In this document: one piece after another, positions 8,909 to 17,723 of the stretch
Numbering within the stretch: position 1 is the first letter of the stretch
Layout: each line of letters opens with the position of its first letter
Assembly (NCBI GenBank): GCA_020632885.1
Contig: JACKEQ010000015.1
Location: forward strand, 68,066-132,065
Reading direction: 5' to 3'
Length of the DNA stretch: 64,000 nucleotides
Origin: Alphaproteobacteria bacterium
Lineage (GTDB): Bacteria; Myxococcota_A; UBA796; GCA-2862545
Made by a program: the position numbers and the translations under genes
The notes under the pieces: generated by a model
Database searches by the model: none
What the model was told of the DNA's origin: nothing
The model's input: only the letters and a program-made list of their open reading frames with translations

Positions 8909-9976
8909 ATGCGCGCTCCGTGGCTCCTGGCGCTCGTCGCCAGCGGGTGCATCATCGACGCCGACATCGGCGAGCCCCAGGACGACGACCGGGACGGGTT
9001 CGCCCTCGGTGAGGACTGCGACGACACCGACCCCGACGTGAACCCGGAGGCCGTCGAGGTCTGCGACGCCGTCGACAACGACTGCAACGACGCCGTCGAC
9101 GACCAGCACGTCTGCGACCGCACGGTGAGCTTCCGTCAGGCGTCCACCCTCGACGTGCTGCTCGTGATCGACGACAGCTCGTCCATGCTGGAGTTCCAGG
9201 AGCGCATGGCGGACGGGCTCGCCGAGCTGCTGGCACCCATCACGGGCCTCGACGCGGACACCCACGTCGGCGTGGTGACGATGGACATGGACGACCCGCT
9301 CGCGTCGGGCAGGCTCCGGTCCTACGCAGGCGAGCGCTGGATCGCGAGCAACACGCCGGCCGAGGAGGTCGCGGTCTGGACGGACGGCGTCCTGCTGGCC
9401 GGGGAGGCCGGGAGCGGCACGGAGGCCGGCGTGGACGCGGCCATCGCCGCACTCACCACCCACCGGCTCGGTGCGAACGACGGGTTCCGGCGGCTCGGCG
9501 CGCACCTCACGGTCATCGCGCTCACGAGCGAAGCCGACCAGAGCGCCGCCACCCTCGACGACGCGCTGGACGCCCTGTCCTCGGTGGCCTCGAGCTTCAC
9601 CTGGCACGCCATCGTGCCCACGGGCGATCTGGGCTGCATGGACGGCCTCGTGGCCCAGAAGCACGTGGATCTGGCGACGCTGACGGGCGGCACGTCCCGG
9701 TCGATCTGCACCCCGGAGTTCGGGGGCTTCCTCGACGCCATCGGCCAGATCTCCGCGCAGGAGGGGCTCCAGCGTCGCTTCCTGCTGCCGGGCACGGCAG
9801 AGCCCGGGTCGGTGCAGGTGGACGTGGTGCTGCCCACGAGCAACACCGTGCGTCCGCTGGACCCCGACGAGATCAACCTCTCGTCGGACGCGACGGAGGT
9901 GGTGCTCGTGAACCCGCCACCCGCGGGGAGCGCCATCACGATCCGGTACCGGCACCTGCCGCCCCGCATCCCGTGA
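8909..9976 (+). CDS. MopE-motif and von Willebrand factor A lipoprotein
   Basis: 355 residues, starting MRAPWLLALVASGC with a lipobox Cys14; the upstream in-frame ATG at 8879 would bury the signal. Residues about 25-60 contain the D-rich MopE/thrombospondin-3-like pattern (DDDRDGFALGEDCDD...CDAVDNDCN) that binds calcium or copper. A vWA domain follows with the MIDAS start LLVIDDSSSM, then Asp/Thr positions at DMDD. The C-terminal part (from about 280) is a beta domain. Probably a surface adhesion or calcium-dependent scaffold protein. It is probably part of, or just after, the sigma-factor operon. Two other vWA lipoproteins lie at the other end of the window. Confidence 0.82.
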   Translation: MRAPWLLALVASGCIIDADIGEPQDDDRDGFALGEDCDDTDPDVNPEAVEVCDAVDNDCNDAVDDQHVCDRTVSFRQASTLDVLLVIDDSSSMLEFQERMADGLAELLAPITGLDADTHVGVVTMDMDDPLASGRLRSYAGERWIASNTPAEEVAVWTDGVLLAGEAGSGTEAGVDAAIAALTTHRLGANDGFRRLGAHLTVIALTSEADQSAATLDDALDALSSVASSFTWHAIVPTGDLGCMDGLVAQKHVDLATLTGGTSRSICTPEFGGFLDAIGQISAQEGLQRRFLLPGTAEPGSVQVDVVLPTSNTVRPLDPDEINLSSDATEVVLVNPPPAGSAITIRYRHLPPRIP

Positions 9977-9980
9977 GCGG

Positions 9981-11201
9981 TCAGTCCTCCGGTGGGCCCT
10001 CCGTCCCCACCTGATCCCGGAGCACCCCCAGCGCCTCCCGGACGTGCGGGAGCAGCGACCCCTCCCCGCCCGCCGCGACCCAGCCGAGCATCCCGGCCAC
10101 CAGCAGCTCCTGCAGGAACGCGTACGAGAACCCCGCCGTCTCCGCCGCCACCGTGCGACGCGCGACCTCGCCGAGCCGCACGTCCGCGTGGGTCGAGCGT
10201 CCGTCCCAGCGCTCCAGCCACCGGATCCGCTCGGCACGGCCGGGCAGCGCGAACGTGTACCGGCGATCGAAGCGGCTCGGACGGTCCCGGAGCGCCGGAT
10301 CCAGCCGCTCGGGCCAGTTCGTCGAGGCGAGCACGATCACCCCCGTGTTGTCGGTGAGCCCGTCCAGCTCGTTCAGGAAGAACGACTTCGACTTCTCGGT
10401 CACCAGGGCGTCGAGGTCCTCGAGCACCACCACGCACGGCGCGATCAGGCGGGCGCGCCGGAACACCGCGCGGATGCCGGCCTCGGGAGCCTCCTGGTAG
10501 CCCTGCTCGAAGCTCTTCACGTAGATGACGGGCAGCGCGAGCTCGCGCAGGAGCCCGCGGATGCAGTGGGTCTTCCCGTTCCCCGGCGGCCCCACCAGCA
10601 GGGCCCCCCTACGCCACGGCAGACCCAGCGACGCATAGGTCTCCCGGGCGCCGAGGAAGGCGCGCAGGTCGCGGACCATGCCCTCCAACATGCCGTCGGG
10701 GAGCACGAGGTCCTCCAGACTCGACCGCTGGATGGCGGCGTGGAGGGCGGGACTGCGCTCCCAGCCCGCCGAGTACACGAGCACCTCCCCGCGCACGTCG
10801 TTCGCCAGCTCCAGCGCGAACACCGCGAACCGCCCGAGCGAAGCGTCGTCGTCGCCGATCAGGAACGTCCGCTGGAACTCGCAGAACCTCTGGTGCCAGG
10901 TGACCTGCACCACCTCCACCGTGCCACCTTCCCAGGGAAGCGCCAGGTGTCCCTGGAGCAGGTCCTCCGCCAGGGGCTCTCCATCCCCCTCCCACGCATG
11001 GGTCCGGATGGTGGCCAGGGGTGCCAGGGATCGAGCCTCCAGGCCGCTGCGCTCCAGCACCACTGCGACGTCCAGCGGCTCCTCGAGCTCCATCACCGCC
11101 CGATCCACGAAGTGCTCCCGCACCGCGCGCGAGACCCTCGTGAGCACCGCATGGGCGGGTCCCCCCACCGCCTCCCCGATCGCATCCCACAGCACGTCCA
11201 T
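9981..11201 (-). CDS. AAA+ ATPase, BCS1/proteasome-like type
   Basis: 406 residues. The first 190 residues form an alpha/beta domain I cannot assign. The AAA module has Walker A GPPGNGKT (about 203-210), Walker B VVVLEDLD, sensor 1 IVLASTNWPE and arginine fingers in RPSRFDRR, close to the single-ring BCS1/FtsH/proteasomal clade. Such proteins remodel or thread protein substrates. It is cytoplasmic, without a protease domain. Monocistronic: the vWA gene converges with it, and a divergent acetyltransferase starts 33 bases from its ATG. Confidence 0.85.
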   Translation of the reverse strand: MDVLWDAIGEAVGGPAHAVLTRVSRAVREHFVDRAVMELEEPLDVAVVLERSGLEARSLAPLATIRTHAWEGDGEPLAEDLLQGHLALPWEGGTVEVVQVTWHQRFCEFQRTFLIGDDDASLGRFAVFALELANDVRGEVLVYSAGWERSPALHAAIQRSSLEDLVLPDGMLEGMVRDLRAFLGARETYASLGLPWRRGALLVGPPGNGKTHCIRGLLRELALPVIYVKSFEQGYQEAPEAGIRAVFRRARLIAPCVVVLEDLDALVTEKSKSFFLNELDGLTDNTGVIVLASTNWPERLDPALRDRPSRFDRRYTFALPGRAERIRWLERWDGRSTHADVRLGEVARRTVAAETAGFSYAFLQELLVAGMLGWVAAGGEGSLLPHVREALGVLRDQVGTEGPPED

Positions 11202-11233
11202 GTCCCCTCCCGACCTGCAGGATAGGCCAGGCC

Positions 11234-11722
11234 ATGATCCGCGTCGCCCGCCCCGGAGATCTCGCCGTCCTCGGTCCCGTCGAGCACGACGCCGCCACGC
11301 GCTACGCCGAGATCGGGCTCCCGGGTGACTTCGCCTGCCTCCCCCTCACCTGTTTGGAGGAGGGAGCGCGCGCCGGCCTGTTGTTCGTCCTCGATCTCGA
11401 GGGACCCGCGGGCTTCGCCCTCTGCCAGGCGTACGCCGATGGCCTGCACCTCCGCGAGCTCGATGTCGTCCGGGCCCACCAGGGCCGGGGCCACGGCACC
11501 CTCCTCCTCGACCGGGTCGCCCGGGAGGCCCTCGACCGGGGTCTGCCCCGCGTCACCCTCACGACCTTCCGCGATGTGCCGTTCAACGCGCCCTGGTACG
11601 TCAGCCGCGGCTTCCGGGTGCTCGAGCCCACCGGCTGGCTGGCCGCCATCCGCGCCGAGGAGCGAGAGGCGGGGCTCGACGCGTGGCCCCGGGTCGCGAT
11701 GGAGCGGGTGCTCGCGGGATAG
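11234..11722 (+). CDS. GNAT family N-acetyltransferase
   Basis: 162 residues. Typical GNAT order: first helices (MIRVARPGDLAVLGPVE), the beta-bulge strands LLFVLDLEGPAGFAL, the acetyl-CoA pyrophosphate loop VVRAHQGRGHGTLLLDR, and the late strand-helix with Tyr and Phe in WYVSRGFRVLEP. It transfers an acetyl group from acetyl-CoA to an amine of an unknown small molecule or protein. The ATG at 11234 is close behind the divergent AAA gene. The stop is 11 bases before the proposed start of the glycosidase gene, so co-transcription is likely. Confidence 0.88.
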   Translation: MIRVARPGDLAVLGPVEHDAATRYAEIGLPGDFACLPLTCLEEGARAGLLFVLDLEGPAGFALCQAYADGLHLRELDVVRAHQGRGHGTLLLDRVAREALDRGLPRVTLTTFRDVPFNAPWYVSRGFRVLEPTGWLAAIRAEEREAGLDAWPRVAMERVLAG

Positions 11723-11733
11723 AGTGCGGTCCC

Positions 11734-13758
11734 GTGGAGCTCCCCGTGTTCGTCGTCACCCTGCTCGCCTGTCTGGAGCCCGCGCGCCTCGACGCCGGTG
11801 AGGCCGTCGTGAGCGTGCTGCAGGACGGCTCCATGGAGCTCGTCGTGGGTGGGCGGACGACGTTCGCCACTGCCGGGCCCATCGAGGGCCGCGACTTCGA
11901 GGAGGGCGTGGAGAGCGCCCTCGGCATCTGGCGGTTCTCGCGCGAGGGCTACGCGTCCACGCCCTACGACCGGACGGTGGGGCGCGAAGACGGCGCGCTG
12001 GTGCTCGAGTCCCCCGGGTCCCGCACCGCCGACCTCCGCGTCGAGGCCGTCCCCGGCGGCACGCGCATCACGCTCACGCCCGACCAGGCGCACACGAGCC
12101 TGGCCGTCCCGGTCCGCTGCGACGGCACGTTCCACGGGTTCGGCGCGCAGATGCACGTCACCGACCAGAAGGGCGAGCCCCCGTTCGACCTGTTCGTCAG
12201 CGAGCAGGGCATCGGGCGCACGGGCGACCTGTACTTCTTCACGGGCGACCGCCACACGTCGTACTTCCCGATGCCCTGGTACATCGACGCCCGCGGGTTC
12301 GGCGTGCTCTTCCACACCGACCACCGCACCCACGTCGACCTCTGCAGCACCGACGCGGACGTCGCGTGGATCGAGCCCGTCGCGGGCGAGCCCCTCGCCT
12401 TCACCGTGTTCCACGGGCCCACGATCCCGGACGTGATCCGGCAGCTCGGCGACGCCATCGGCCGTCCCACGCGCCCGCCAGACTGGGCGTTCACCGGTGC
12501 GTGGATGATGAGCCAGGGTGGGCCCGCAGCGCTCTGGGATCAGCTCGACGCCATCGAGGCCGCCGGCATCCCCACCACGGCCATCTGGCTCCAGGACTGG
12601 ACCGGCGCGCGCCAGAACCTCGGCGGCGGCTACGGTGTCCAGTACCGCTGGGAGGGCGACCAGGGGCCGGGCGGCCTGTATCCGTGGCTCCCGTCGACGG
12701 TCGCGCGCGTGAAGGCCCGCGGCTACCGGGTGCTCGGGTACGTGAACCCGTTCGTGGACCCCGCCCTCCAGCACTGGCCGGAGATGGTGGAGCGCGGCAT
12801 GCTCCCGCTCCGCCCGGAGTCCGACGAGGTCTGCACGTTCATCGGTCCCCGCGGCGACATGACCACGGCCGACCTCTCGAACCCCGCCACCCAGCGGTAC
12901 ATCGCGCGCCGGCTGGCCCGCGCGGTGGAGGACGTCGGGCTGGACGGCTGGATGGCCGACTTCGGCGAGTGGCTCCCGCTCGACTGCCGCATCGCGGAGG
13001 GCGACGCGCGCGCCTTCCACAACCGCTACCCCGAGGCCTGGCAGCGCATCACCCGCGAGGTGATGGACGACCTGCGGCCCGACGGTGACTGGGTGATGTT
13101 CGCGCGGTCCGGGTGGACCGGCGTGCACGAGGTCGCCCAGATCCACTGGGTGGGCGACCAGGAGGCAGACTTCGAGCTCACCGACGGCCTGCCCACGGTC
13201 GTCCCCGCCATGCTGAACCTCGGCCTGTCGGGGCAGCCGTTCGTCACCCACGACATCGCGGGCTTCTCGGGCGGCCCGTCCACACCGGAGCTCTACCGTC
13301 GCTGGACCGAGCTGGGCGCGTTCACACCGATCTTCCGCACCCACGACGGCAACGACCGCGCGAACAACCACCGCTGGGACACCGACCCCGACACCACCGC
13401 GTTCTTCGCGCGGTTCGCCCGCCTGCACGAGGCCCTGGGGCCCGACCTCCTCCGCATCGCCGACGAGGCCGCCACCACGGGCATGCCGATGGTCCGGCAC
13501 CTCCTCCTGCACTTCCCGACCGACCCCGAGGTCACCGCCATCTCCGACCAGTACATGCTCGGTTCCGAGCTGCTCGTGGCTCCCGTGCTCACCGAGGGCG
13601 CCACGTCCCGGAGGCTCTACCTGCCCGAGGGCGACTGGTACGACGTCTGGACCGGCACGCTCCACGTGGGCCCCGCGTGGATCGACCACACCGCCCCGAT
13701 CGGCAGCCCGCCCGTGTTCTCGCGTACGATGGATCGCGACGATCTCCGGGGGATCTGA
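11734..13758 (+). CDS. GH31 family alpha-glycosidase, lipoprotein, YihQ-like
   Basis: 674 residues from a GTG that gives the lipoprotein signal VELPVFVVTLLAC; the longer frame upstream lies inside the acetyltransferase gene. The barrel has all GH31 marks: nucleophile Asp409 in GWMADFGEWLP, acid/base Asp475 in HWVGDQE, plus QDWTGAR, GYVNPF, HDIAGF and FRTHDGN. Overall similarity by eye is greatest to bacterial sulfoquinovosidases (YihQ), including the PIGSPPVF ending. However, the Arg and Trp that read the sulfonate in YihQ (after QDW) seem replaced in the GGGYGVQYRW stretch, so substrate may be an ordinary alpha-glucoside or another sugar. Being lipid-anchored and exported is unusual for YihQ, which is cytoplasmic. 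Confidence 0.88.
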   Translation: MELPVFVVTLLACLEPARLDAGEAVVSVLQDGSMELVVGGRTTFATAGPIEGRDFEEGVESALGIWRFSREGYASTPYDRTVGREDGALVLESPGSRTADLRVEAVPGGTRITLTPDQAHTSLAVPVRCDGTFHGFGAQMHVTDQKGEPPFDLFVSEQGIGRTGDLYFFTGDRHTSYFPMPWYIDARGFGVLFHTDHRTHVDLCSTDADVAWIEPVAGEPLAFTVFHGPTIPDVIRQLGDAIGRPTRPPDWAFTGAWMMSQGGPAALWDQLDAIEAAGIPTTAIWLQDWTGARQNLGGGYGVQYRWEGDQGPGGLYPWLPSTVARVKARGYRVLGYVNPFVDPALQHWPEMVERGMLPLRPESDEVCTFIGPRGDMTTADLSNPATQRYIARRLARAVEDVGLDGWMADFGEWLPLDCRIAEGDARAFHNRYPEAWQRITREVMDDLRPDGDWVMFARSGWTGVHEVAQIHWVGDQEADFELTDGLPTVVPAMLNLGLSGQPFVTHDIAGFSGGPSTPELYRRWTELGAFTPIFRTHDGNDRANNHRWDTDPDTTAFFARFARLHEALGPDLLRIADEAATTGMPMVRHLLLHFPTDPEVTAISDQYMLGSELLVAPVLTEGATSRRLYLPEGDWYDVWTGTLHVGPAWIDHTAPIGSPPVFSRTMDRDDLRGI

Positions 13759-13759
13759 C

Positions 13760-14398
13760 ATGGACGACCTCGACCTCCTCCTCGAGCGGCTGCGCACGGA
13801 CCCCGACGACCCCGAGGGGCGCGCGGTCCTCGCCGACTGGCTGCTGGAGCACGACCAGCCCGAGGCCGTCACCTGGCTGGAGCTCGAAGACGCCCACCAC
13901 CGCGGGGTCCTCGATCTGGAGGGCCGCAGGCGCTTCGTGGAGCTCGACAAGCGCGTGGACCCCGACCTCCGCACGCGGATCGCCCGCACGCGCGTGGAGA
14001 ACTGCACGATCGAGCTCCGCGCGAAGTTCGCCTACCCGTGCCCGGAGCGCTGGGCGGAGATGAAGCCCACCGCCGACCCGCGTCAGCGGATGTGCGCGGT
14101 GTGCGACAAGGCCGTGCACTTCGTGGACACCGTCGAGGAGGCCCGCCAGCACGCCGTCCGCGACGAGTGTGTGGCGATCTCCCCCGCCCCCGAGCGCCAC
14201 CCCCACGACCTGAGGCCCCCGGTGCCTCTCCCGGGAACCTTCATGCCCCCGCCCCGTCCGCCGGTGCCGGGCAAGCCCTTCATGCCCCCGACGCTCGACG
14301 GGATCCCGCCGAGTCCGGAACCCCACGGCGACGTCCCGTCCGAGGAGCCTCCCGAGCCTCCGAAGCGCTCCTGGTGGCAGCGGCTGTTCGGGAGCTAG
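13760..14398 (+). CDS. TIGR02996-type N-terminal domain protein with Cys motif and Pro-rich tail
   Basis: 212 residues. The first 35 residues (LLERLRTDPDDPEGRAVLADWL) match the repeat-companion domain TIGR02996 found widely in Myxococcota and Planctomycetes. A middle part has four cysteines within YPCPERWAEM, MCAVCDKAV and DEC, suggesting a small zinc-binding fold. The last 70 residues are rich in Pro and end in a basic/Trp stretch. No signal peptide. It begins one base after the glycosidase stop, so it is likely co-transcribed. Function unknown; often such domains sit in cytoplasmic interaction proteins. Confidence 0.7.
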   Translation: MDDLDLLLERLRTDPDDPEGRAVLADWLLEHDQPEAVTWLELEDAHHRGVLDLEGRRRFVELDKRVDPDLRTRIARTRVENCTIELRAKFAYPCPERWAEMKPTADPRQRMCAVCDKAVHFVDTVEEARQHAVRDECVAISPAPERHPHDLRPPVPLPGTFMPPPRPPVPGKPFMPPTLDGIPPSPEPHGDVPSEEPPEPPKRSWWQRLFGS

Positions 14399-14401
14399 AG
14401 C

Positions 14402-15586
14402 TCAGGCGAAGAGCCAGAGCACGCCGAGAGCCGTGGAGAGCCCCACCCCCGCGGCGCCCACCGCTGGCAGCCAGGTCCGATCCCAGGGGACGAGGTCGAG
14501 CGTGGAGGCCGGGAAGGCGAGCTGGTAGACGCCCGCCGCGACGCGCGCGTACTCCCGGTCGTCCTCGATGATGGAGGGGTCGCTGGCCCAGGCGACGAGG
14601 GTCGTGGCGGCCTCGCGGGCTCCCTGGACGACGGCGAGCACGTCGGCCCAGGCCTTCTCTGCGGTACGGACGGCCTCGAGGGCCCCCAGGGTGGCCCGGT
14701 AGCTCTCGGGGCCGTCCTCGATCTGCGAGGTGGTGTTGTAGTGGTACGTGGCCTGGATGCCCGGGAGACACTCCGAGAGCCGTGCCGCGCTGGCCCGCGC
14801 CTCCGCGAGGCCCTCGATGTAGGCGAGGAGATCGTCGTCGATCCGCGACCCGAGGCTCCACTGGCTCGCGATCTCCGCGAGGGTGTCTGCGGGGACCTCG
14901 TCGTCGGTCCCGGTCACCGTGCTCCGCACCAGCCGCTCGAGGAAGGAGCGCTCCACCCCTTCGAGCTGGCCCAGGTCCACACGACGACCTGCGATCCCCA
15001 GCCGTGGGAAGGAGCGCCTCTCGGCGTCCCGCAGCCAGTCGCGGACGGCGTCGAGGACCGCGGGGATGCGCTCGGGGGCCACGGCATACCAGTGGTCCGT
15101 GCTCTGGTACACCTCGCGCGACCGCGTGTGGGTCGCGGTCTGTCCGTCGCCGTCGACCACGGTCTCGGTGTAGTGCTCGACGTGGTGGTGGTCCTGGCTG
15201 GAGTACGTCCAGAGTCCGTCGAGGGCGCCTCGTGCCTTCGATGCGAGCTCGGCGTTGGCGCGGTAGGGCTCCAGGACCCGCAGCAGCTCGTCCGCACCCG
15301 CGTGCACGCGGTCGGCCACGCCCGCGAGGTGATCGCGCTTGATGCGCTCCTCCACGCTGCCCCCGCGGATCCGGGTCGTGTTCCACGCCTCCGTCACCGT
15401 CATGGTCAGATCGTGGACGGCGGCGAAGAACCGCACACCGGGGTCTTCCGCGCCGACGACGGCCTCCCCGTGGGACGGGAGCGCGGGGAGCGCGTTCAGG
15501 CGGCGCTGCTCGACGCGACGGAGCGCCGCATGGGCGAGCAGCCCCCCACCTGCACCCGCCGTGGCGGCGAGGAGGAACGCGATCAC
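14402..15586 (-). CDS. Membrane protein of unknown family, paralogue of upstream gene
   Basis: 394 residues from a GTG overlapping the previous stop (GTGA). An N-terminal membrane segment (IAFLLAATAGAGGGLLAHAAL) and a C-terminal one (LPAVGAAGVGLSTALGVLWLF) bracket a largely helical soluble part. A signature shared with the adjacent paralogue is AVHDLTMTVTEAWNTTRIRGG, and then the IKRDHL, HTRSREVYQSTDHW, RSFPRLGIAGRRVDL and RSTVTGTDDEVP blocks. I do not recognise the family. Last gene of a three-gene unit with its paralogue and an acetyltransferase. Confidence 0.7.
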   Translation of the reverse strand: MIAFLLAATAGAGGGLLAHAALRRVEQRRLNALPALPSHGEAVVGAEDPGVRFFAAVHDLTMTVTEAWNTTRIRGGSVEERIKRDHLAGVADRVHAGADELLRVLEPYRANAELASKARGALDGLWTYSSQDHHHVEHYTETVVDGDGQTATHTRSREVYQSTDHWYAVAPERIPAVLDAVRDWLRDAERRSFPRLGIAGRRVDLGQLEGVERSFLERLVRSTVTGTDDEVPADTLAEIASQWSLGSRIDDDLLAYIEGLAEARASAARLSECLPGIQATYHYNTTSQIEDGPESYRATLGALEAVRTAEKAWADVLAVVQGAREAATTLVAWASDPSIIEDDREYARVAAGVYQLAFPASTLDLVPWDRTWLPAVGAAGVGLSTALGVLWLFA

Positions 15587-16812
15587 AGGCGGGCGATCCA
15601 GGTGAGGACCGCCGCCACCATGCCGACGCCGGTGGACGCGAGCAGGGTGAGCCAGGCCCGCGGGAGCCTGTCGAGCTCCAGGGTGGAGGCCGGGAAGGCG
15701 AGCTCGTAGACGTCCACCGCCACCCGCGCATACTCGAGGTCCCCCTCGATGGTGGAGGGGTCGTTCGCCCAACCCACGAGCGTCGACGCGGCCTCGCGGG
15801 CCCCCCGGACCACGGCCAGCACGTCCGTCCAGGCCTGATCGGAGGCCGCCACGGGCCGGAGGAGCTTCTGGACGGCCTGGTAGCCCTTCGGGCCGTCGTG
15901 GCTCCGCGACCCGGTGTTGTAGTGGTACTGGGGCTTCGCGTCCCGGGTGCGGTCGAAGGCCCCGCGGGCCACGGCGCGCCCCTCGTGCAGGCCGTGCACA
16001 TAGGCATCCAGATCGTGGTCGATCTTGGTCCCCACGCACCACTGGCTCGCGATGTCCGCCAGGGTCGCCTCGGGGACCTCGTCCTCCGTCCGGGTCACCG
16101 TGCTCCGGACGAGCCGCTCCAGGAACGAGCGCTGCACGTCGTCGAGGCGCTGGAGGTCCACCCGCCGCTTCGCCATCCCGAGCCGCGGGAACGCCCGCCG
16201 CTCGCCGTCCCTCAACCAGCCGTACACCGCGTCCTCGGCTGCCGGGAGCTCGCTCCGGGCGAAGCTGAAGTAGTGGTCGGTGCTCTCGTAGACCTGACGC
16301 GACCGCGTGTGCGTCGTGGTGCGCCCCTCGGAGTCCGTCGTGGTCTCCGTGTAGTACTCGGTGCGGTAGTTGTCGGTGCTGCTGTACGACCAGAGGGTCG
16401 CCAGCCGGGACCGGGCCTCCCGGGCCAGGGCACCCGAGCGCCCGTAGTCGTCGAGGGTCGTGAGGAGCTCGTCCGCGCCGGCGTCCACGCGCTCGGCCAC
16501 CTGCCCCAGGTGGTCGCGCTTGATCACCTCCTCCACCTGCCCGCCGCGGATCCGCGTCGTGTTCCAGGCCTCCGTGACGGTCATGGTGAGGTCGTGCACG
16601 GCCGAGAAGAACCGCGTGGCCGCATCGGCCCCGCCCGTGACGGCCTCCTCGTGGGACGGGAGCGCCGGGAGCGAGCGCGCACCGTGCCGCTGCCAGAGCT
16701 GGAGCGCGGAGCCCGTGACCGCAGCGCTCCCAGCACCCGCCCACGCCGCCAGCCCCTCGGGCGTGAGGGCGAAGACGTAGAGCTGCTGGAGGAAGTGGAG
16801 GACGCCGTCCAC
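15583..16812 (-). CDS. Membrane protein of unknown family, tandem paralogue
   Basis: 409 residues from a GTG that shares one base with the TAG stop of the acetyltransferase gene (TAGTG). It has the same plan as its neighbour: hydrophobic N-terminus (LAAWAGAGSAAVTGSAL), the conserved block AVHDLTMTVTEAWNTTRIRGG, the HTRSRQVYESTDHYF, RAFPRLGMAKRRVDL and RSTVTRTEDEVP blocks and a C-terminal membrane segment (LTLLASTGVGMVAAVLTWI). The conserved blocks sit between the two anchors, so a folded domain is held close to the membrane. The two copies differ mostly in the spacer sequences, so the duplication is not recent. Function unknown. Confidence 0.7.
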   Translation of the reverse strand: MDGVLHFLQQLYVFALTPEGLAAWAGAGSAAVTGSALQLWQRHGARSLPALPSHEEAVTGGADAATRFFSAVHDLTMTVTEAWNTTRIRGGQVEEVIKRDHLGQVAERVDAGADELLTTLDDYGRSGALAREARSRLATLWSYSSTDNYRTEYYTETTTDSEGRTTTHTRSRQVYESTDHYFSFARSELPAAEDAVYGWLRDGERRAFPRLGMAKRRVDLQRLDDVQRSFLERLVRSTVTRTEDEVPEATLADIASQWCVGTKIDHDLDAYVHGLHEGRAVARGAFDRTRDAKPQYHYNTGSRSHDGPKGYQAVQKLLRPVAASDQAWTDVLAVVRGAREAASTLVGWANDPSTIEGDLEYARVAVDVYELAFPASTLELDRLPRAWLTLLASTGVGMVAAVLTWIARL

Positions 16813-17228
16813 TACCCCCGCACCCGCATGCGGAGCAGGCCGCCGTCCAGACCGGACGCCTCGAAGCCACAGGAGGTGAGGAACGCGCGCACACCGTCAG
16901 GATCGGGGTGGCCGGCCGGGATGGTGTTGAACAGGAAGCCGAGCCCCTGCTCGTGGGCCTCGTGGGTGAGGTGCTCCACGATGGCGCGCCCGTTGCCGCC
17001 GCGGTGGGCCTCGGGATCGACGGCGAGCATGACCTGCGCATCGCCCCAGGTGACGTCCATCCACCCGTAGCCCACGACCTCACCGCCCTCCTCGAGCCGC
17101 CACCAGGTGCCGGGAAGCAGCTCCGCGGAGAGGTCGAGCTTCACGCTGCCGGCGGGGAGACGATCGAAGAACGCACGCATCCGGGTGTCCGGATGGGCGG
17201 GGACGGGCTCGGGGATCCACGTGGGCAT
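16812..17228 (-). CDS. GNAT family acetyltransferase
   Basis: 138 residues from an ATG at 17228. The acetyl-CoA binding region is VMLAVDPEAHRGGNGRAIVEHL, with the usual strand-turn-helix, and the end FLTSCGFEASG is the usual GNAT beta6-alpha4 region. The short N-terminal part suggests a minimal single domain. It is the first gene of the unit that continues into the two paralogous membrane proteins by overlapping start and stop codons. Substrate unknown; another amine acetyltransferase lies at 11234. Confidence 0.8.
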   Translation of the reverse strand: MPTWIPEPVPAHPDTRMRAFFDRLPAGSVKLDLSAELLPGTWWRLEEGGEVVGYGWMDVTWGDAQVMLAVDPEAHRGGNGRAIVEHLTHEAHEQGLGFLFNTIPAGHPDPDGVRAFLTSCGFEASGLDGGLLRMRVRG

Positions 17229-17282
17229 TCGACCTCCAGGGCCGCGAGCATACCCGCTCCACCCGCGTGTTAGCGGGTCCCC

Positions 17283-17720
17283 ATGAAGTCCGTCCTGTTC
17301 GTGTGCCTCGGGAACATCTGCCGAAGCCCGATGGCCGACGCCATCGCGGCCCACATGGCCCGCCAGCGCGGGCTGGATCTGCGGGTCGACTCCGCGGGCA
17401 CCGGAGCCTGGCACGCCGGCGAGGCTGCCGACCGCCGCACCCTCGCGGTGCTCCGGGCCCACGGCATCCCCTACGACGGGCGGGCGCGCCAGGTGCGGGT
17501 GTCGGACTTCGCGGAGTTCGACCTGATCCTGGCGATGGACCGCAGCAACCTCCGCGACCTCCTCGCCATCTGCCCGCCCGCGAACCGCGACCGGGTGCAC
17601 CTCGTGCTGGAGCCCCTGGGCGAGGGGCTGGAGGTCGGCGACCCTTACTACGGCGGGCCCGATGGCTTCGAGGTCGTGTACCGTCAGCTCACCGAAGCGC
17701 TGGAGCACTGGCTGGCCTGA
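17283..17720 (+). CDS. Low-molecular-weight protein tyrosine phosphatase
   Basis: 145 residues. The P-loop C8-x5-R14-S (CLGNICRS) and the late DPYYG, carrying the general-acid Asp, are the complete active site of the family. Bacterial members dephosphorylate tyrosine kinases of exopolysaccharide export or act as arsenate reductases; the tyrosine-rich DPYY and the absence of the extra arsenate-reductase cysteines favour the phosphatase role. Cytoplasmic. Its stop is 3 bases from the end of the convergent Clp-like gene. No kinase partner is nearby. Confidence 0.92.
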   Translation: MKSVLFVCLGNICRSPMADAIAAHMARQRGLDLRVDSAGTGAWHAGEAADRRTLAVLRAHGIPYDGRARQVRVSDFAEFDLILAMDRSNLRDLLAICPPANRDRVHLVLEPLGEGLEVGDPYYGGPDGFEVVYRQLTEALEHWLA

Positions 17721-17723
17721 CGG

